Source of the DNA: Actinomycetota bacterium
GTDB taxonomy: Bacteria > Acidobacteriota > Blastocatellia > Chloracidobacteriales > Chloracidobacteriaceae
Reading direction: 5' to 3'
DNA: 16,292 bases
NCBI GenBank assembly: GCA_013298335.1
Contig: JAAFHI010000013.1
Coordinates: forward strand, 1 to 16,292
Position 1 is the stretch's first letter; every line of letters begins with the position of its first letter. Positions 6,712 to 15,003 of this stretch are shown here, in pieces. Under the pieces are notes generated by a model. It worked only from the letters and a program-made list of their open reading frames with translations, had not been told where the DNA came from and did not search any database. A program made the position numbers and the translations under genes.

Positions 6712-7131
6712 ATGGCGAAAGAAAACGGTCAGCGGGTGGCGTTCGGGAAAATCCCGCTGGCGGTCGCGGTCGCGGCTTTTGGCGGCGCAATCGGGAATGT
6801 CGCTCTGTGGGTCACCGGCAATGCGGTCAGCCGCCTGACCATCGGCGTGTTCGAGGTCATCCTGTTCAGCGTGATGGGGGTTCTCGTCGGGGCGGTTCTT
6901 TTTGCCCTGCTCGGCTGGCTGACGCGCCGTCCAATGACGTACTTCACCATTCTGAGCGTCGTTTTTCTGGTTCTCTACGGGTCATTTCCGATTCTGGCCG
7001 CGAAAACGCCGTACTATGAGGGCGGTCAGATGTTCAACACCGCCACCGTCTTCGTCACCGAACTGATGCACCTCGTCAGCGGCGGCTTCGCCATCTTTTC
7101 CTTCACCCGGCTGGCCCGCGCCGAAGACTGA
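6712..7131 (+). CDS. DUF6069-like four-helix membrane protein
   Basis: The product is 139 aa. ATG 6712 (MAKENGQR) is preferred because GAGG lies 6 nt upstream (6702-6705); an upstream in-frame ATG at 6637 abuts the adaptor stop but lacks such a site. Four hydrophobic segments are visible at about residues 11-34, 41-68, 75-97 and 107-131, with short loops and an RR-P-x-TYF motif before helix 3 and an MHLVSGG motif in helix 4. This layout fits the small DUF6069 family of inner-membrane proteins with no known function. It lies 75 nt after the adaptor gene on the same strand, and a copy of the adaptor's 3' end follows its stop, so it appears to be inserted beside or within the adaptor locus. The family call is moderate. 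Confidence 0.7.
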   Translation: MAKENGQRVAFGKIPLAVAVAAFGGAIGNVALWVTGNAVSRLTIGVFEVILFSVMGVLVGAVLFALLGWLTRRPMTYFTILSVVFLVLYGSFPILAAKTPYYEGGQMFNTATVFVTELMHLVSGGFAIFSFTRLARAED

Positions 7132-7149
7132 CCCCCGGCGAGATTCATC

Positions 7150-7254
7150 ACCGCCGACTGGACCGAAATCGTCAACGGCGTCAAACCCGGCGATCAGGTC
7201 GTCGCCGAACCGGGCAATCTTCAATCCGGACAGCCCGTGACCGTCGGACGATGA
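7150..7254 (+). pseudogene. Duplicated 3' fragment of the adaptor gene
   Basis: This 105-nt stretch aligns without gaps to 6532-6636, the last 34 codons and stop of the adaptor gene, with about 15 differences. It encodes TADWTEIVNGVKPGDQVVAE onward to VTVGR and a TGA, against VTVGK and TAG in the intact gene. Several differences are synonymous, so the copy derives from a homologous coding gene rather than from a recent exact duplication. It lies 18 nt past the DUF6069-like stop, in that gene's reading frame, and has no start codon of its own. Confidence 0.88.
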
Positions 7255-7304
7255 TTCCCTGAAGTTCCGAAGCCGGAAACGGCTGGCCTGCGAGGGGTAC
7301 TCAT

Positions 7305-8171
7305 ATGAACACTTTTCGGGCGCTCCTTCTCCTTCTGATCATTCCAGTCGTAACCTCCGCTCATCCGGGTGGCGGGCTGGTTGCCCTGGATGCCGATACG
7401 GTGATCTTCGGCGACCCGGTGAACAACGTCGTCTGGCGACTGGAGAAGGGCAAAAAGTCGCGGGCGCTGGTCAAGAACATTCACGCCCACTGGACGACGC
7501 GCGGCCTCGACGGCCAGGTCTACTCGGAATCCTTCCAGGAAATGAGCGGCCCCGCATTTCGAATCGATCTCGACGGCGGTCAGCCGGTGAAGATTGCCGA
7601 AGGGCCGCAAGTCGGCGCGCTGGTCTTCGCTGTCGGCAAACGCGGTGAACTCGTCTATCAGAAGGGAGCGCGAATTGTTGAACGTTCCCCTGACGGGACC
7701 GTGACGCGGTTTCGGGGTTCGGGCGTGGTCGCGAAAGGCGATCCACCGCTGCGGTCGGTCATTGCCTATGCGTGGGCAACGGATGGGACGCTGTACCTTG
7801 CCGACGGGGACCGGCTCCGGCGGGCGGGCCGCGACGGCGTCGTGCGTCTGGTCGCCCGAATCGGCGGAAAACCGATTGAGCCGAAGATCTGGAACTCGAC
7901 CGGTGCGCCTCGGATCTGGAGCATCGCGATTGACGAACGGAAACGGGTTTACCTGGCGCTTCCGGATGTCGGTCAGGTGATCTGCCTCGACCCTGACGGC
8001 TCACGCCACGTCGTCGATCGGAGTGTTGGCGGTTGGCGTGTCATGGGCGTCGCGACGTACGGCGAGTCGGTCTTTCTGCTTGAAAGCCACGATTCGAGCG
8101 ACGCCGGCCAGCGCGTACGAGTCATTCGTGGCTCCGGGGCGGTGGAACTACTCGGCCAGATCGAACCTTGA
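7305..8171 (+). CDS. Secreted beta-propeller (NHL-like) protein of unknown function
   Basis: The product is 288 aa. ATG 7305 is supported by a GAGG-rich site (7292-7296, about 9 nt upstream) and by a clear Sec signal peptide (residues 1-19, MNTFRALLLLLIIPVVTSA, then HPGGG). The mature part is built of repeated short beta units of the style D/A-DGTLYLADGDRLRRAG and DERKRVYLALPDVGQV, each a strand with a Gly-Asp turn and a hydrophobic Y/V-Y-L-A core. That resembles NHL or SMP-30-type propeller blades and suggests extracytoplasmic ligand or protein binding. No catalytic motif was recognised. A small hairpin (AGCCG-GAAA-CGGCT, 7271-7284) lies just upstream of the ribosome binding site. The downstream frameshifted gene starts 57 nt later. 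The fold is inferred from pattern only. Confidence 0.7.
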   Translation: MNTFRALLLLLIIPVVTSAHPGGGLVALDADTVIFGDPVNNVVWRLEKGKKSRALVKNIHAHWTTRGLDGQVYSESFQEMSGPAFRIDLDGGQPVKIAEGPQVGALVFAVGKRGELVYQKGARIVERSPDGTVTRFRGSGVVAKGDPPLRSVIAYAWATDGTLYLADGDRLRRAGRDGVVRLVARIGGKPIEPKIWNSTGAPRIWSIAIDERKRVYLALPDVGQVICLDPDGSRHVVDRSVGGWRVMGVATYGESVFLLESHDSSDAGQRVRVIRGSGAVELLGQIEP

Positions 8172-8227
8172 AGGCTTTGACTTACAGATTCCGAGGTTGA
8201 AATTTTTTATCTTCGTGGTTTCCCGAA

Positions 8228-8807
8228 ATGGCACAACGCAAATCCGAAGCACGTCTACTCCAAGAAAGAGCGGTACAGTCCCTGGATGTTGAGCCTCACG
8301 CTCTGGAGCTTTTGGGCGATTACTGTGATTTTGTTCTTGGCGTAGAGCCAAGCGGACTGGCGATGCTGCCGTCAACGGATGAACTTGAGCTTATCGCTGG
8401 CGATGGTATGGGCGGATGTTTCTACCTCTGGCATGCACAGCAACAGGAAGGACGCGCGCCGGTCGTTTATTTGTCTTCATACGGGGAGACTTCGCGTTTT
8501 GCCGATGACTTCACCGACGCTCTGGCGATTGTGACCGAATGTGTCGGCTACTGGAGCGACCTTTGTGGCCGTCCATAAAGACGACACGCTTGTTGAGCGT
8601 GTCATCAAGCAAAGCGAAGAAGAACTCGACGAGGAGTATGTTGCTGTTCGCGCGGAATTACGTGATCTCCTCGGACTCGACCTGGTGAACATACGAGAAA
8701 GGTTTGTCACGGCGGTCCGACGCGCACCTTCTTTTTCACCGCTGTTGATTTCTGAAGACGGAAACTCCCCGTCCGAATCGTTCGCTGCCCGGCCATACCC
8801 CAAGTGA
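8228..8807 (+). pseudogene. Small SUKH-like or unknown protein gene, split by a one-base frameshift
   Basis: Two overlapping frames appear to be one gene. The first (8228-8578, 116 aa) contains LPSTDELELIAGDGMGGCFY, then APVVYLSSYGETSRFADDF and LAIVTECVGYWSDL, then stops. The next frame, offset by +1, continues KDDTLVERVIKQSEEELDEE and RAELRDLLGLD, ending at 8807. Removing one T from the run at 8562-8564 joins YWSDL to VAVHKDDTLVERV and gives about 192 aa. The head (GDGxGGxFY, VVYxSSxGE, a YWxDL motif) recalls SUKH/SMI1-KNR4-like immunity-type proteins, and the tail is a charged helical region. The break may be a real inactivating mutation, a recent sequencing error, or less likely programmed frameshifting. 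No ribosome binding site is visible before ATG 8228. The family call is tentative. Confidence 0.65.
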
Positions 8808-8814
8808 CACAGAT

Positions 8815-11001
8815 TTACTGCCCCGGCCTGTATTCCCGTTCGGTGTGGCCCTTCAGGTCCTCGCGATAAAAATACACATCGCGCAGATTTCCGGTCGCGT
8901 AGCGCTCGGTCTGGTCGGCGAAATGTTTTGACCCCGGCACGCCGTTCAGACCGCCCGCGGTGACCGCTTTGGCTTTGACCCGCTCGCCGAATTCAACTGC
9001 CGCGACAAAGCTGTTGCCGTCGGTGCCGTACCGCTTCTTCGTGCCGGGATACGCCTGAGCTTCGAACGCGGCCAGCGATCCCCACAACCCCGTCGCGAAC
9101 ATCACCGGCGTACTCGGCTTTGCATCGTCGAATTTCTGAACGATTGCGCCGTCGTTGCGCTGGAAACGGTTGATCTCGCCCCACGGCGTCCGCCAGGTGC
9201 CGAAGTCGGTTTGAAGTTTGTCGAGCGCGGCGGCGAGCGATTCAAGCCTTTGTTGCGGCGTCGCTCTGGTCCGCATGTAGTCGAAGGCGGAAATCTTCGC
9301 CTTGCGCGCGTCGGCCTCGACGCGTACCCACAGATTTTCACCGTAAAAGATCGCCACCGACTGCGGCACCGAGCCGACGGACCATGTGTAATCCCAGCCT
9401 TTCAACATCTCGATGGCCTCCCGCGTTTTGGCCTTGAGCGGATTCGACGCGGGCGCGGCGGCGTGAGCCTCCACCAGCAAGGGAATCTGGACGGCAAACT
9501 CCGGCTGGAACGGATCGAACGCCACGTCCGTGATGAGCGAATCGAGCGTCAGCCCCGTCCGGCCCGTGAGCAGCTTGACGGCGTGGACGCCGCGCGGATT
9601 CTCGCTTCCGGCGTCCACATACTTCGGGAACGCTCCCTGCTTCGGGCTGTTGTCGGGACCCGCCGCCGAATAGGGATAGTTGTTCGTGTTGTAGACCCAG
9701 CCGTTTTTCGGATTGACCGCGTTCGGCGATTCGTCGAATGAAAACACGCCGTTCCACTCGGTTTTCGGATTCGTTCCGTCCACCGGCTGCGTCCAGTCGA
9801 ACGAATCGTCCCGTTTCGGGATGAAATTGGAGTGGAAGTAGCCGATGTCGCCAGCGGCGTTGGCGTAGAGCGTGTTGTTCGACGAATTCGTGTGGCGTTC
9901 CATCACCTTCTTGAACTCGTCGAGCGTGCGGGCCTTGGTGCGCGAGTACGACTGGATGAGCGCCTGAAGCGGATTTTCCATCAGGCGAATGCTGACCCAC
10001 TTGCCGTCGGCGGCGCGCACGATCGGACCGCGATGCGTGCGGTAAATCGTGAACTCCCGCTGCGCCATCCCTTTTTCGGTCCGGTAGGGAATGACGACCT
10101 TTGTGGCGACGAGCGGCCGCTCCTCGCCACCGACCCGGTAGGTATATCCGCCATCGGCTTTCTTTGTAACGGTTTCCAGATATTCGTCGATGTTGTCGAC
10201 CGAGCTGGATGTGTGCATCCAGCCCGCCTTGTCGTTGAATCCCTGGTAGACGAAAAACTGTCCCCACGTCAGCGCGCCGTAGGCGTTCAGCCCCTCGTCG
10301 CTCACCATCTGCGCTTCCTCGCGAAAGAAAAACGACGTATGCGGGTTGATGAGCAGCATCGCCTTGCCCGAGACGGTGTTGGCCCCGGCGATGGCGATCC
10401 CGTTGGAACCGGTCGGGCTGGGCGGTCGCGCGGGGACGTTTTCGACCCGCGCAGTCGTCGCGCCAGCCGTGCCGTAAAAGTTTTTGAGCTGGTCGAGATC
10501 GACCCGCTCGATGTCGCCGCCGATGCTGCCTTCGCTGAAACTCAGCGCCATCCACGGTTCGAACTTCGTGATGACGCGCGGTTTCACGTCGGGGTGCGTC
10601 GCCAGATAGAAGTTCAGGCCGTCGGCCCAGCTTTCCATGAGCGCCTTCAGCCACGCCGGACTTTGCTCGTATTTCGCCTTCAGGTCGGAGGGGTCGATAA
10701 AGAGCTTCATCCGCAGATCGCGCCAGATTTCCTTCTCGCCTTCCGCCTCGGCCAGTCGTCCCTGTGAATTGATGAAGTTGGTTTCGACGCGGTTGAAGTC
10801 GTCTTCCGCCTGCGCGTACATCAGGCCGAAAACGACGTCCGCGTCGGTCTTGCCGTAAATGTGCGGAATGCCCCAGTCGTCGCGGATGATGGTCACGCCC
10901 TCGGCGCGCCGCTTCCACGTCGCCAGTTCGGAGTTGTCCGGCGCGGGCGGTCTGCCGCAGCCGACCGCGAGGATCGCCAGCAAAAGAATGATTTTCTTCA
11001 T
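8815..11001 (-). CDS. Penicillin acylase family (Ntn-hydrolase) lipoprotein
   Basis: The product is 728 aa, close to the typical precursor length. Residues 1-14 (MKKIILLLAILAVG) plus Cys15 form a short lipoprotein signal with lipobox AVGC. The alpha-chain has RDDWGIPHIYGKTDADVVFG (40-59), the penicillin/AHL acylase signature. Gly198-Ser199-Asn200 (SPTGSNGIAIAGANTVSGKA) is the self-cleavage point that exposes the nucleophilic N-terminal Ser199 of the beta-chain. LLINPH follows at 216-221. Downstream SSNNTLYANAAGDIGYF supplies the Asn of the oxyanion region. The likely reaction is amide hydrolysis of an acylated substrate, for example an acyl-homoserine lactone or a beta-lactam-type amide. The true substrate is not determinable. 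It would be anchored facing the periplasm. It converges with the frameshifted plus-strand gene (stops 7 nt apart) and follows the 560-aa carboxypeptidase-regulatory-like gene by 63 nt. No clear Shine-Dalgarno precedes the ATG. Confidence 0.93.
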   Translation of the reverse strand: MKKIILLLAILAVGCGRPPAPDNSELATWKRRAEGVTIIRDDWGIPHIYGKTDADVVFGLMYAQAEDDFNRVETNFINSQGRLAEAEGEKEIWRDLRMKLFIDPSDLKAKYEQSPAWLKALMESWADGLNFYLATHPDVKPRVITKFEPWMALSFSEGSIGGDIERVDLDQLKNFYGTAGATTARVENVPARPPSPTGSNGIAIAGANTVSGKAMLLINPHTSFFFREEAQMVSDEGLNAYGALTWGQFFVYQGFNDKAGWMHTSSSVDNIDEYLETVTKKADGGYTYRVGGEERPLVATKVVIPYRTEKGMAQREFTIYRTHRGPIVRAADGKWVSIRLMENPLQALIQSYSRTKARTLDEFKKVMERHTNSSNNTLYANAAGDIGYFHSNFIPKRDDSFDWTQPVDGTNPKTEWNGVFSFDESPNAVNPKNGWVYNTNNYPYSAAGPDNSPKQGAFPKYVDAGSENPRGVHAVKLLTGRTGLTLDSLITDVAFDPFQPEFAVQIPLLVEAHAAAPASNPLKAKTREAIEMLKGWDYTWSVGSVPQSVAIFYGENLWVRVEADARKAKISAFDYMRTRATPQQRLESLAAALDKLQTDFGTWRTPWGEINRFQRNDGAIVQKFDDAKPSTPVMFATGLWGSLAAFEAQAYPGTKKRYGTDGNSFVAAVEFGERVKAKAVTAGGLNGVPGSKHFADQTERYATGNLRDVYFYREDLKGHTEREYRPGQ

Positions 11002-11064
11002 GGGTGGATGGGTTCCAGGCTGGAATCGAAAGCGCGCAAGGCTGAACCAAAAGCCTGATTGTTT

Positions 11065-12747
11065 TCAAGGCTTTACTTCGACTTTGAAATCCTCGACCGG
11101 GCGGCAGGGCGCGAGTTCAATCGTTTTGGCGTCCTTGGCGGCGGCGCGGAGGGTTTTGCGTTTGACCGGGTCGGCGGCGACGGGGAAGGCCGGGTTGTCG
11201 CCTTCAGGGACATCCTTTTTCAGAACGACCACGGCGTAGCGTCCGGGCGCGAGGTTCCTGAACTCGTATGCTCCACTCGCCGCGACGGTCGTCTCGTAAA
11301 ACCGCGCCGGGTTTTCGACCTGTTCCTCATCCAGCGGAATGAGGTGAACCCGAAGTTTTTCAACGGCTTCCGGGGATTTCGGCAGGGAGGCGACCGTGCC
11401 GCGCAGTTCCGCCGCCCCGAATTCGAGCGAAAGGACGACGCCGTCGAGCGACGCGCCTTTTTTCAAGGTGAACTGTCCGAGCGGTTTGGGTTTCGGGCTG
11501 GCCGGTTCGGTGGCGGTGGCGACGTACCACCCGGCGGGCGGCTCGACGGCGAGTGCGCAATCTCCCGGACGCACCCCCGTCAGCCGGAACGACCCTTTTT
11601 CCTCCGGGACGACCGGCGATGAATCGTCCGGCGCGAGCGGATTTTCCCTTTTTCGAATGAGTTGCACCGACGTTTCCTCGACCGGCGCGGGCGGTTCGAC
11701 CTTGCAGGCATCGGTGCGTTCCTTGCCGGGCGAGGTAAAGCCGACTTTTCCGGAAACCGTCGCGGCGGCGACGAGCGTCACCGTCAGTCCTTCGACATCT
11801 TTCGTTTTGACGACAACCCGGATCGGTTCGCAAAAGGCGTGGTCGCCTTTGCGGAGATAGGCGTCGGCCACCAGGTCGTAGACACCGGGCGGAATTCCCG
11901 TAAACGTAAAATCCGGGCCCCTCAATTGATCCTTGGCGGCTTGGGCGATCACGGCATGCGTTTCGGCGTCGAGCAGTCGCAGATCGACGAAGGTGTCCTG
12001 GGACGCGCCGACGGTCTGACCGGAGACCGCAAACCCGCGCTGGCCGCGATGCCGGATGTCGATGCCGGTCGTTTCGCCGCCCTCGGTGACAACCACTTCC
12101 TTTGCCCCGCCGCGCGTCACGCTCGGGTAGTAGGTCGGAACGTCGCCCTCCAGCGGGTCGAGCGGGAGATAGACGCTCGGCGTTCCCTCGACCCAGACGA
12201 GATAGCGTCCCGGCGTCAGTCCCCATCGGCGATACACGCCACGGTCATCGGACTGGCATCCCGGATAGCGCGGCGGGACGGGGTTGGGAATCGGCTTGCC
12301 GTCGGCGTCCGCGATTCGAATGACTTTGATCTGCGCTTCGACGATGGGGCGGTTTTCCCGGTCGGTCACCTGACCGGTGATGACGCCGCCGCGCGTGAGT
12401 GCAATCGTCAGATTCGCGCCGATACGCGCGCGAACCGGCTTTTCGGGCGTGGCGTATCCTTTCGCCGTCACTTCAAGGCGATAGAGCCGGGGCGAAAGGT
12501 CGGACAGCGTGAACGCGCCCGCGCCGTCAGTGGTCGCGGTTGCCGTCGGTGCCTGAAAAACATCGGTGTCGGCGGTGATCGGGCGGACCAGAACGGTCGC
12601 CCCCGCGACGGGGGTCTCGTCGGTGCCGACGACCCTCCCGGTGATCTGGCCGCGGATGTCCTGCGCGAATGCCGTCCCGGCGAACATCGCTCCTATATAT
12701 ATAAGGATGAAAAACGCCGTTCGCGGCGAGAAGAGGTGACGGTTCAT
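11065..12747 (-). CDS. Secreted carboxypeptidase-regulatory-like-domain protein (third of three)
   Basis: The product is 560 aa. Residues 1-28 are a Sec signal peptide (FFILIYIGAMFAGTAFA then QD). The first domain, about 31-115, has the prealbumin-like pattern GQITGRVVGTDETPVAGATV and ends in YRLEVTAKGYATP. A second starts at VITGQVTDRENRPIVEAQI, followed by DDRGVYRRWGLTPGRYLVWV. Further units contain GVYDLVADAYLRKGDHAF, then VSGKVGFTS and an unusually Ala/Pro/Lys-rich C-terminal half ending in EVKP. Such domains (CarboxypepD_reg, transthyretin-like) bind or scaffold on the surface; no enzyme motif is present. Its ATG overlaps the preceding gene's TGA as ATGA (12747-12744), so translation is probably coupled, which would explain the lack of a Shine-Dalgarno. 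It differs from its two neighbours in the central part. Confidence 0.85.
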   Translation of the reverse strand: MNRHLFSPRTAFFILIYIGAMFAGTAFAQDIRGQITGRVVGTDETPVAGATVLVRPITADTDVFQAPTATATTDGAGAFTLSDLSPRLYRLEVTAKGYATPEKPVRARIGANLTIALTRGGVITGQVTDRENRPIVEAQIKVIRIADADGKPIPNPVPPRYPGCQSDDRGVYRRWGLTPGRYLVWVEGTPSVYLPLDPLEGDVPTYYPSVTRGGAKEVVVTEGGETTGIDIRHRGQRGFAVSGQTVGASQDTFVDLRLLDAETHAVIAQAAKDQLRGPDFTFTGIPPGVYDLVADAYLRKGDHAFCEPIRVVVKTKDVEGLTVTLVAAATVSGKVGFTSPGKERTDACKVEPPAPVEETSVQLIRKRENPLAPDDSSPVVPEEKGSFRLTGVRPGDCALAVEPPAGWYVATATEPASPKPKPLGQFTLKKGASLDGVVLSLEFGAAELRGTVASLPKSPEAVEKLRVHLIPLDEEQVENPARFYETTVAASGAYEFRNLAPGRYAVVVLKKDVPEGDNPAFPVAADPVKRKTLRAAAKDAKTIELAPCRPVEDFKVEVKP

Positions 12748-14420
12748 TGTGGTTTCGGCTCGTTCGGGGTTGAAAGATCGACGGTCAGCGTGACGGTCGC
12801 TTCGCCGGTTTCGGGAATGGTGACGGTTTGCGGGGTGAAGGTTTTGATTTCGGTCGGACGGGCATTGGGATTTTGGCGCAGGACTTTCACGGTATAGATC
12901 CCCGGCAGCAGATCGTCGCTGAGAAAACGCCCGCGTTCGTCCACGTCGCCGTAGCCTCCCGCCTCGATCAGGGGGGCCGTCAATTTCAGGCTGACGCCGT
13001 ACTGACCGGGTTTCGGCGCTTCTCCGCCCACGAACCGGATTTCCCCGCGCAGTTTGCCGCTCGCCACCCGCGCGAGGACCTGCACGCCGTCAATCGGCTC
13101 GTTTCCGACATCGAAACCGGTCGTGGCCAGCTCCGTCCCGGCGCGCCGGATGCCGACGACAAATAAATCCTGACGTCCATATCCACCCGCGCCGATACGG
13201 AAAAACGACATGCGGTAATTTCCCGGACGAATGCCGGGAAGGCGAAACGTGCCGTCGGGTTCGACCCGAATGTTGCGTCCGTTGCCGCGTTCGCCCGGCG
13301 CCGGTTTGGGCCGGACGCTGATGTAGTACTCCGTAAACGGCACCGCTTCCGGCTTCGCGCCGCCGGTCAGTTCGATATGCCCGGAAATCGTGATCCCACG
13401 CTTGAGCCGGACCGTCACATCCTTGAGGTCTTGGTTTCCGACTTCCACCGGCAGCGGATCCACGAAGTAGTCGTTTTCCTTGTCCCAGGACTGCGCGATG
13501 ATCTGATACTGGCCAGGCTTGATCCCGGTCAGTCGAAACTCGCCCTTGGCGTCGCTCATGCCGTTGAAGCTCGACATGGTGCCTTGTCCGACCCGGATAT
13601 TCAGTCCGACCGCCATTTTCGCGACCGGCGCGCCGGATTCATCGTCCACCAGCCGTCCGGCGATGGTGAACAGGTTTTCCTTGCCGCCGACGGCGATGTC
13701 GCGCTTTTCCTCGACGGTCCCGGCGGCGATGTCGATGATCGCCGCCTGCTTCCAGTCGGTGCCTTTGGGATGGAATGTTCCCGGAACGACCTCTCCGCCG
13801 CCCATCGAGAAGCGCGTCTGGCCGTTGACGGAAACGTCGCCGACGCCGACGACGTAGCGACCGGGTGGCAAGCCGTACACTCGATAGACACCCCGGTCGT
13901 CGGTCTCGAAATCACTGGAAAAGCCGAAGTACACCGGAATCGGACGCTCCTCGCCGGTTTTGGAGTTCTTTTGAATTTTCAGGATCGTCAGCGATTGACC
14001 GACGACCGGTCGGTTTTCCGCGTCGGTGACCCGCCCGGTGATGACGCCGCCGGGGCGCAGTTTGAATTCGATGTCGTCGAGTGCCTCGCCGGGGTCGAGC
14101 GTGACGGTTTTCCCGTCGGGTTCCGTTTCGCTTTCATTGACGGCGGCCCCGTACCCGACCCGCAGGTTGAACGACCCGCCCGGCAACCCGCCGATCCGGA
14201 AGCGCCCGCCCGCGTCGGTCGTCGCCTTTCCGACCGGTTGTTCAAAGGAATCCCGCATGACGACGACCTTCGCGCCAGCGGCGGGCTGGCCGTCGAGCGT
14301 GACCCGCCCGGAAATGCTCGCGGTCGGCGGCGGGTCGGCTTTGGGCGCGGATTGCGCGAAGACCGCCGTCGGCAAAATTCCGAAAAGGAGAAAAAGAAGC
14401 GGAAAGTGAAGGTGTTTCAA
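12744..14420 (-). CDS. Secreted carboxypeptidase-regulatory-like-domain protein (second of three)
   Basis: The product is 558 aa from a TTG at 14420. It is chosen over an upstream ATG because GAGG lies 7 nt before it (14431-14428), the start sits 4 nt after the ligase stop, and it begins a signal peptide (KHLHFPLLFLLFGILPTAVFAQ); longer versions would overlap the ligase gene. The mature chain opens with SISGRVTLDGQPAAGAKVVV, then VITGRVTDAENRPVVGQSL, DDRGVYRVYGLPPGRYVVGV, FTIAGRLVDDESGAPVAKMA and GEFRLTGIKPGQYQIIAQS, with further repeating beta-sandwich units to an ATVTLTVDLS strand near the C-terminus. The series GxVxDxxGxPVxGAxV plus FRLxGIxPGxYxx marks tandem CarboxypepD_reg/transthyretin-like folds. 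It closely resembles the gene at the right edge. No enzyme active site was recognised; export and a surface role are inferred. Confidence 0.82.
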   Translation of the reverse strand: MKHLHFPLLFLLFGILPTAVFAQSAPKADPPPTASISGRVTLDGQPAAGAKVVVMRDSFEQPVGKATTDAGGRFRIGGLPGGSFNLRVGYGAAVNESETEPDGKTVTLDPGEALDDIEFKLRPGGVITGRVTDAENRPVVGQSLTILKIQKNSKTGEERPIPVYFGFSSDFETDDRGVYRVYGLPPGRYVVGVGDVSVNGQTRFSMGGGEVVPGTFHPKGTDWKQAAIIDIAAGTVEEKRDIAVGGKENLFTIAGRLVDDESGAPVAKMAVGLNIRVGQGTMSSFNGMSDAKGEFRLTGIKPGQYQIIAQSWDKENDYFVDPLPVEVGNQDLKDVTVRLKRGITISGHIELTGGAKPEAVPFTEYYISVRPKPAPGERGNGRNIRVEPDGTFRLPGIRPGNYRMSFFRIGAGGYGRQDLFVVGIRRAGTELATTGFDVGNEPIDGVQVLARVASGKLRGEIRFVGGEAPKPGQYGVSLKLTAPLIEAGGYGDVDERGRFLSDDLLPGIYTVKVLRQNPNARPTEIKTFTPQTVTIPETGEATVTLTVDLSTPNEPKPQ

Positions 14421-14424
14421 GGCT

Positions 14425-14937
14425 TTACCTCGATGTGGCCGGTCCGCCGCGAAGTGGAAAGCGGTCCAGGATTTCCCACGGCTGGCGGCCCGTCTGCCGG
14501 ATGAGAAACACGGTCGGAAAGGTGATTGAAAATGGTGTCGGCAGGCCCGCCGTGTTGGCAAGCGCGTTGCCGGGGGCTTTCGGGTTGCGCGGATGGGCGA
14601 GCGTGAGGTGCGGACGCTGATTCCGGATGTCCGCCGAACCGAGCAGGGCTTCCCGCAGCGCGCGAAAGCCGGTTTCTCCCTCCACGCAATGCAGAATCAG
14701 GCCGTGCCCGTCAAAAAACTCGGCTTTTCCGAAACGCAGCGTGACCGGTGCGAATGAATTCCCGCGAAGGGTGTCGGTGATTCGTTCGAGGTCGGTCAAT
14801 TCGTCCTCGCGGCAGAGCGTGACGTGCGCCGGAATCAGGCGGTGCTGAACCGGATCGACCACGCGCCGGATTTCCTCGACGGGAATCGCCGCCGGTTCCG
14901 GCGCGTACAGGCTCAACTGTTTTCGAATGTTCGCCAT
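14425..14937 (-). CDS. 2'-5' RNA ligase family (2H phosphoesterase) protein
   Basis: The product is 170 aa from ATG 14937 (MANIRKQLSLYAPE). A GTG 24 nt further upstream (14961) is an alternative start; neither has a clear Shine-Dalgarno. Both hallmark HxT motifs are present: IPAHVTL with His38-Val-Thr40, and RPHLTLAHPR with His110-Leu-Thr112, about 70 residues apart as in the 2H phosphoesterase superfamily. Members act on 2'-5' or 2',3'-cyclic phosphate linkages in RNA or on small nucleotides (LigT/ThpR type), and the protein would be cytoplasmic. It stands out among secreted proteins. It follows the partial carboxypeptidase-regulatory-like gene by 66 nt (42 nt from the alternative GTG), and the next gene starts 4 nt after its stop. 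Its substrate is unknown. Confidence 0.87.
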   Translation of the reverse strand: MANIRKQLSLYAPEPAAIPVEEIRRVVDPVQHRLIPAHVTLCREDELTDLERITDTLRGNSFAPVTLRFGKAEFFDGHGLILHCVEGETGFRALREALLGSADIRNQRPHLTLAHPRNPKAPGNALANTAGLPTPFSITFPTVFLIRQTGRQPWEILDRFPLRGGPATSR

Positions 14938-15003
14938 TCGGGTTTCGGCTTTCCCAACCACCCGGCGCGATGGGCGTTCCCGAAACCCGCGCCGGGGGAG
15001 GAT

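Noticed and set aside
9338..11068. 576-codon open frame on the minus strand
   Set aside because: It is a shifted frame of the penicillin acylase gene, Arg-rich and without motifs.
12690..12705. Run of alternating TA resembling a promoter or palindrome
   Set aside because: It encodes part of the signal peptide (IYIGAM) of the 560-aa protein and lies within a coding frame.
11662..12897. 411-codon open frame on the plus strand
   Set aside because: Antisense to two carboxypeptidase-regulatory-like genes, with no family resemblance.
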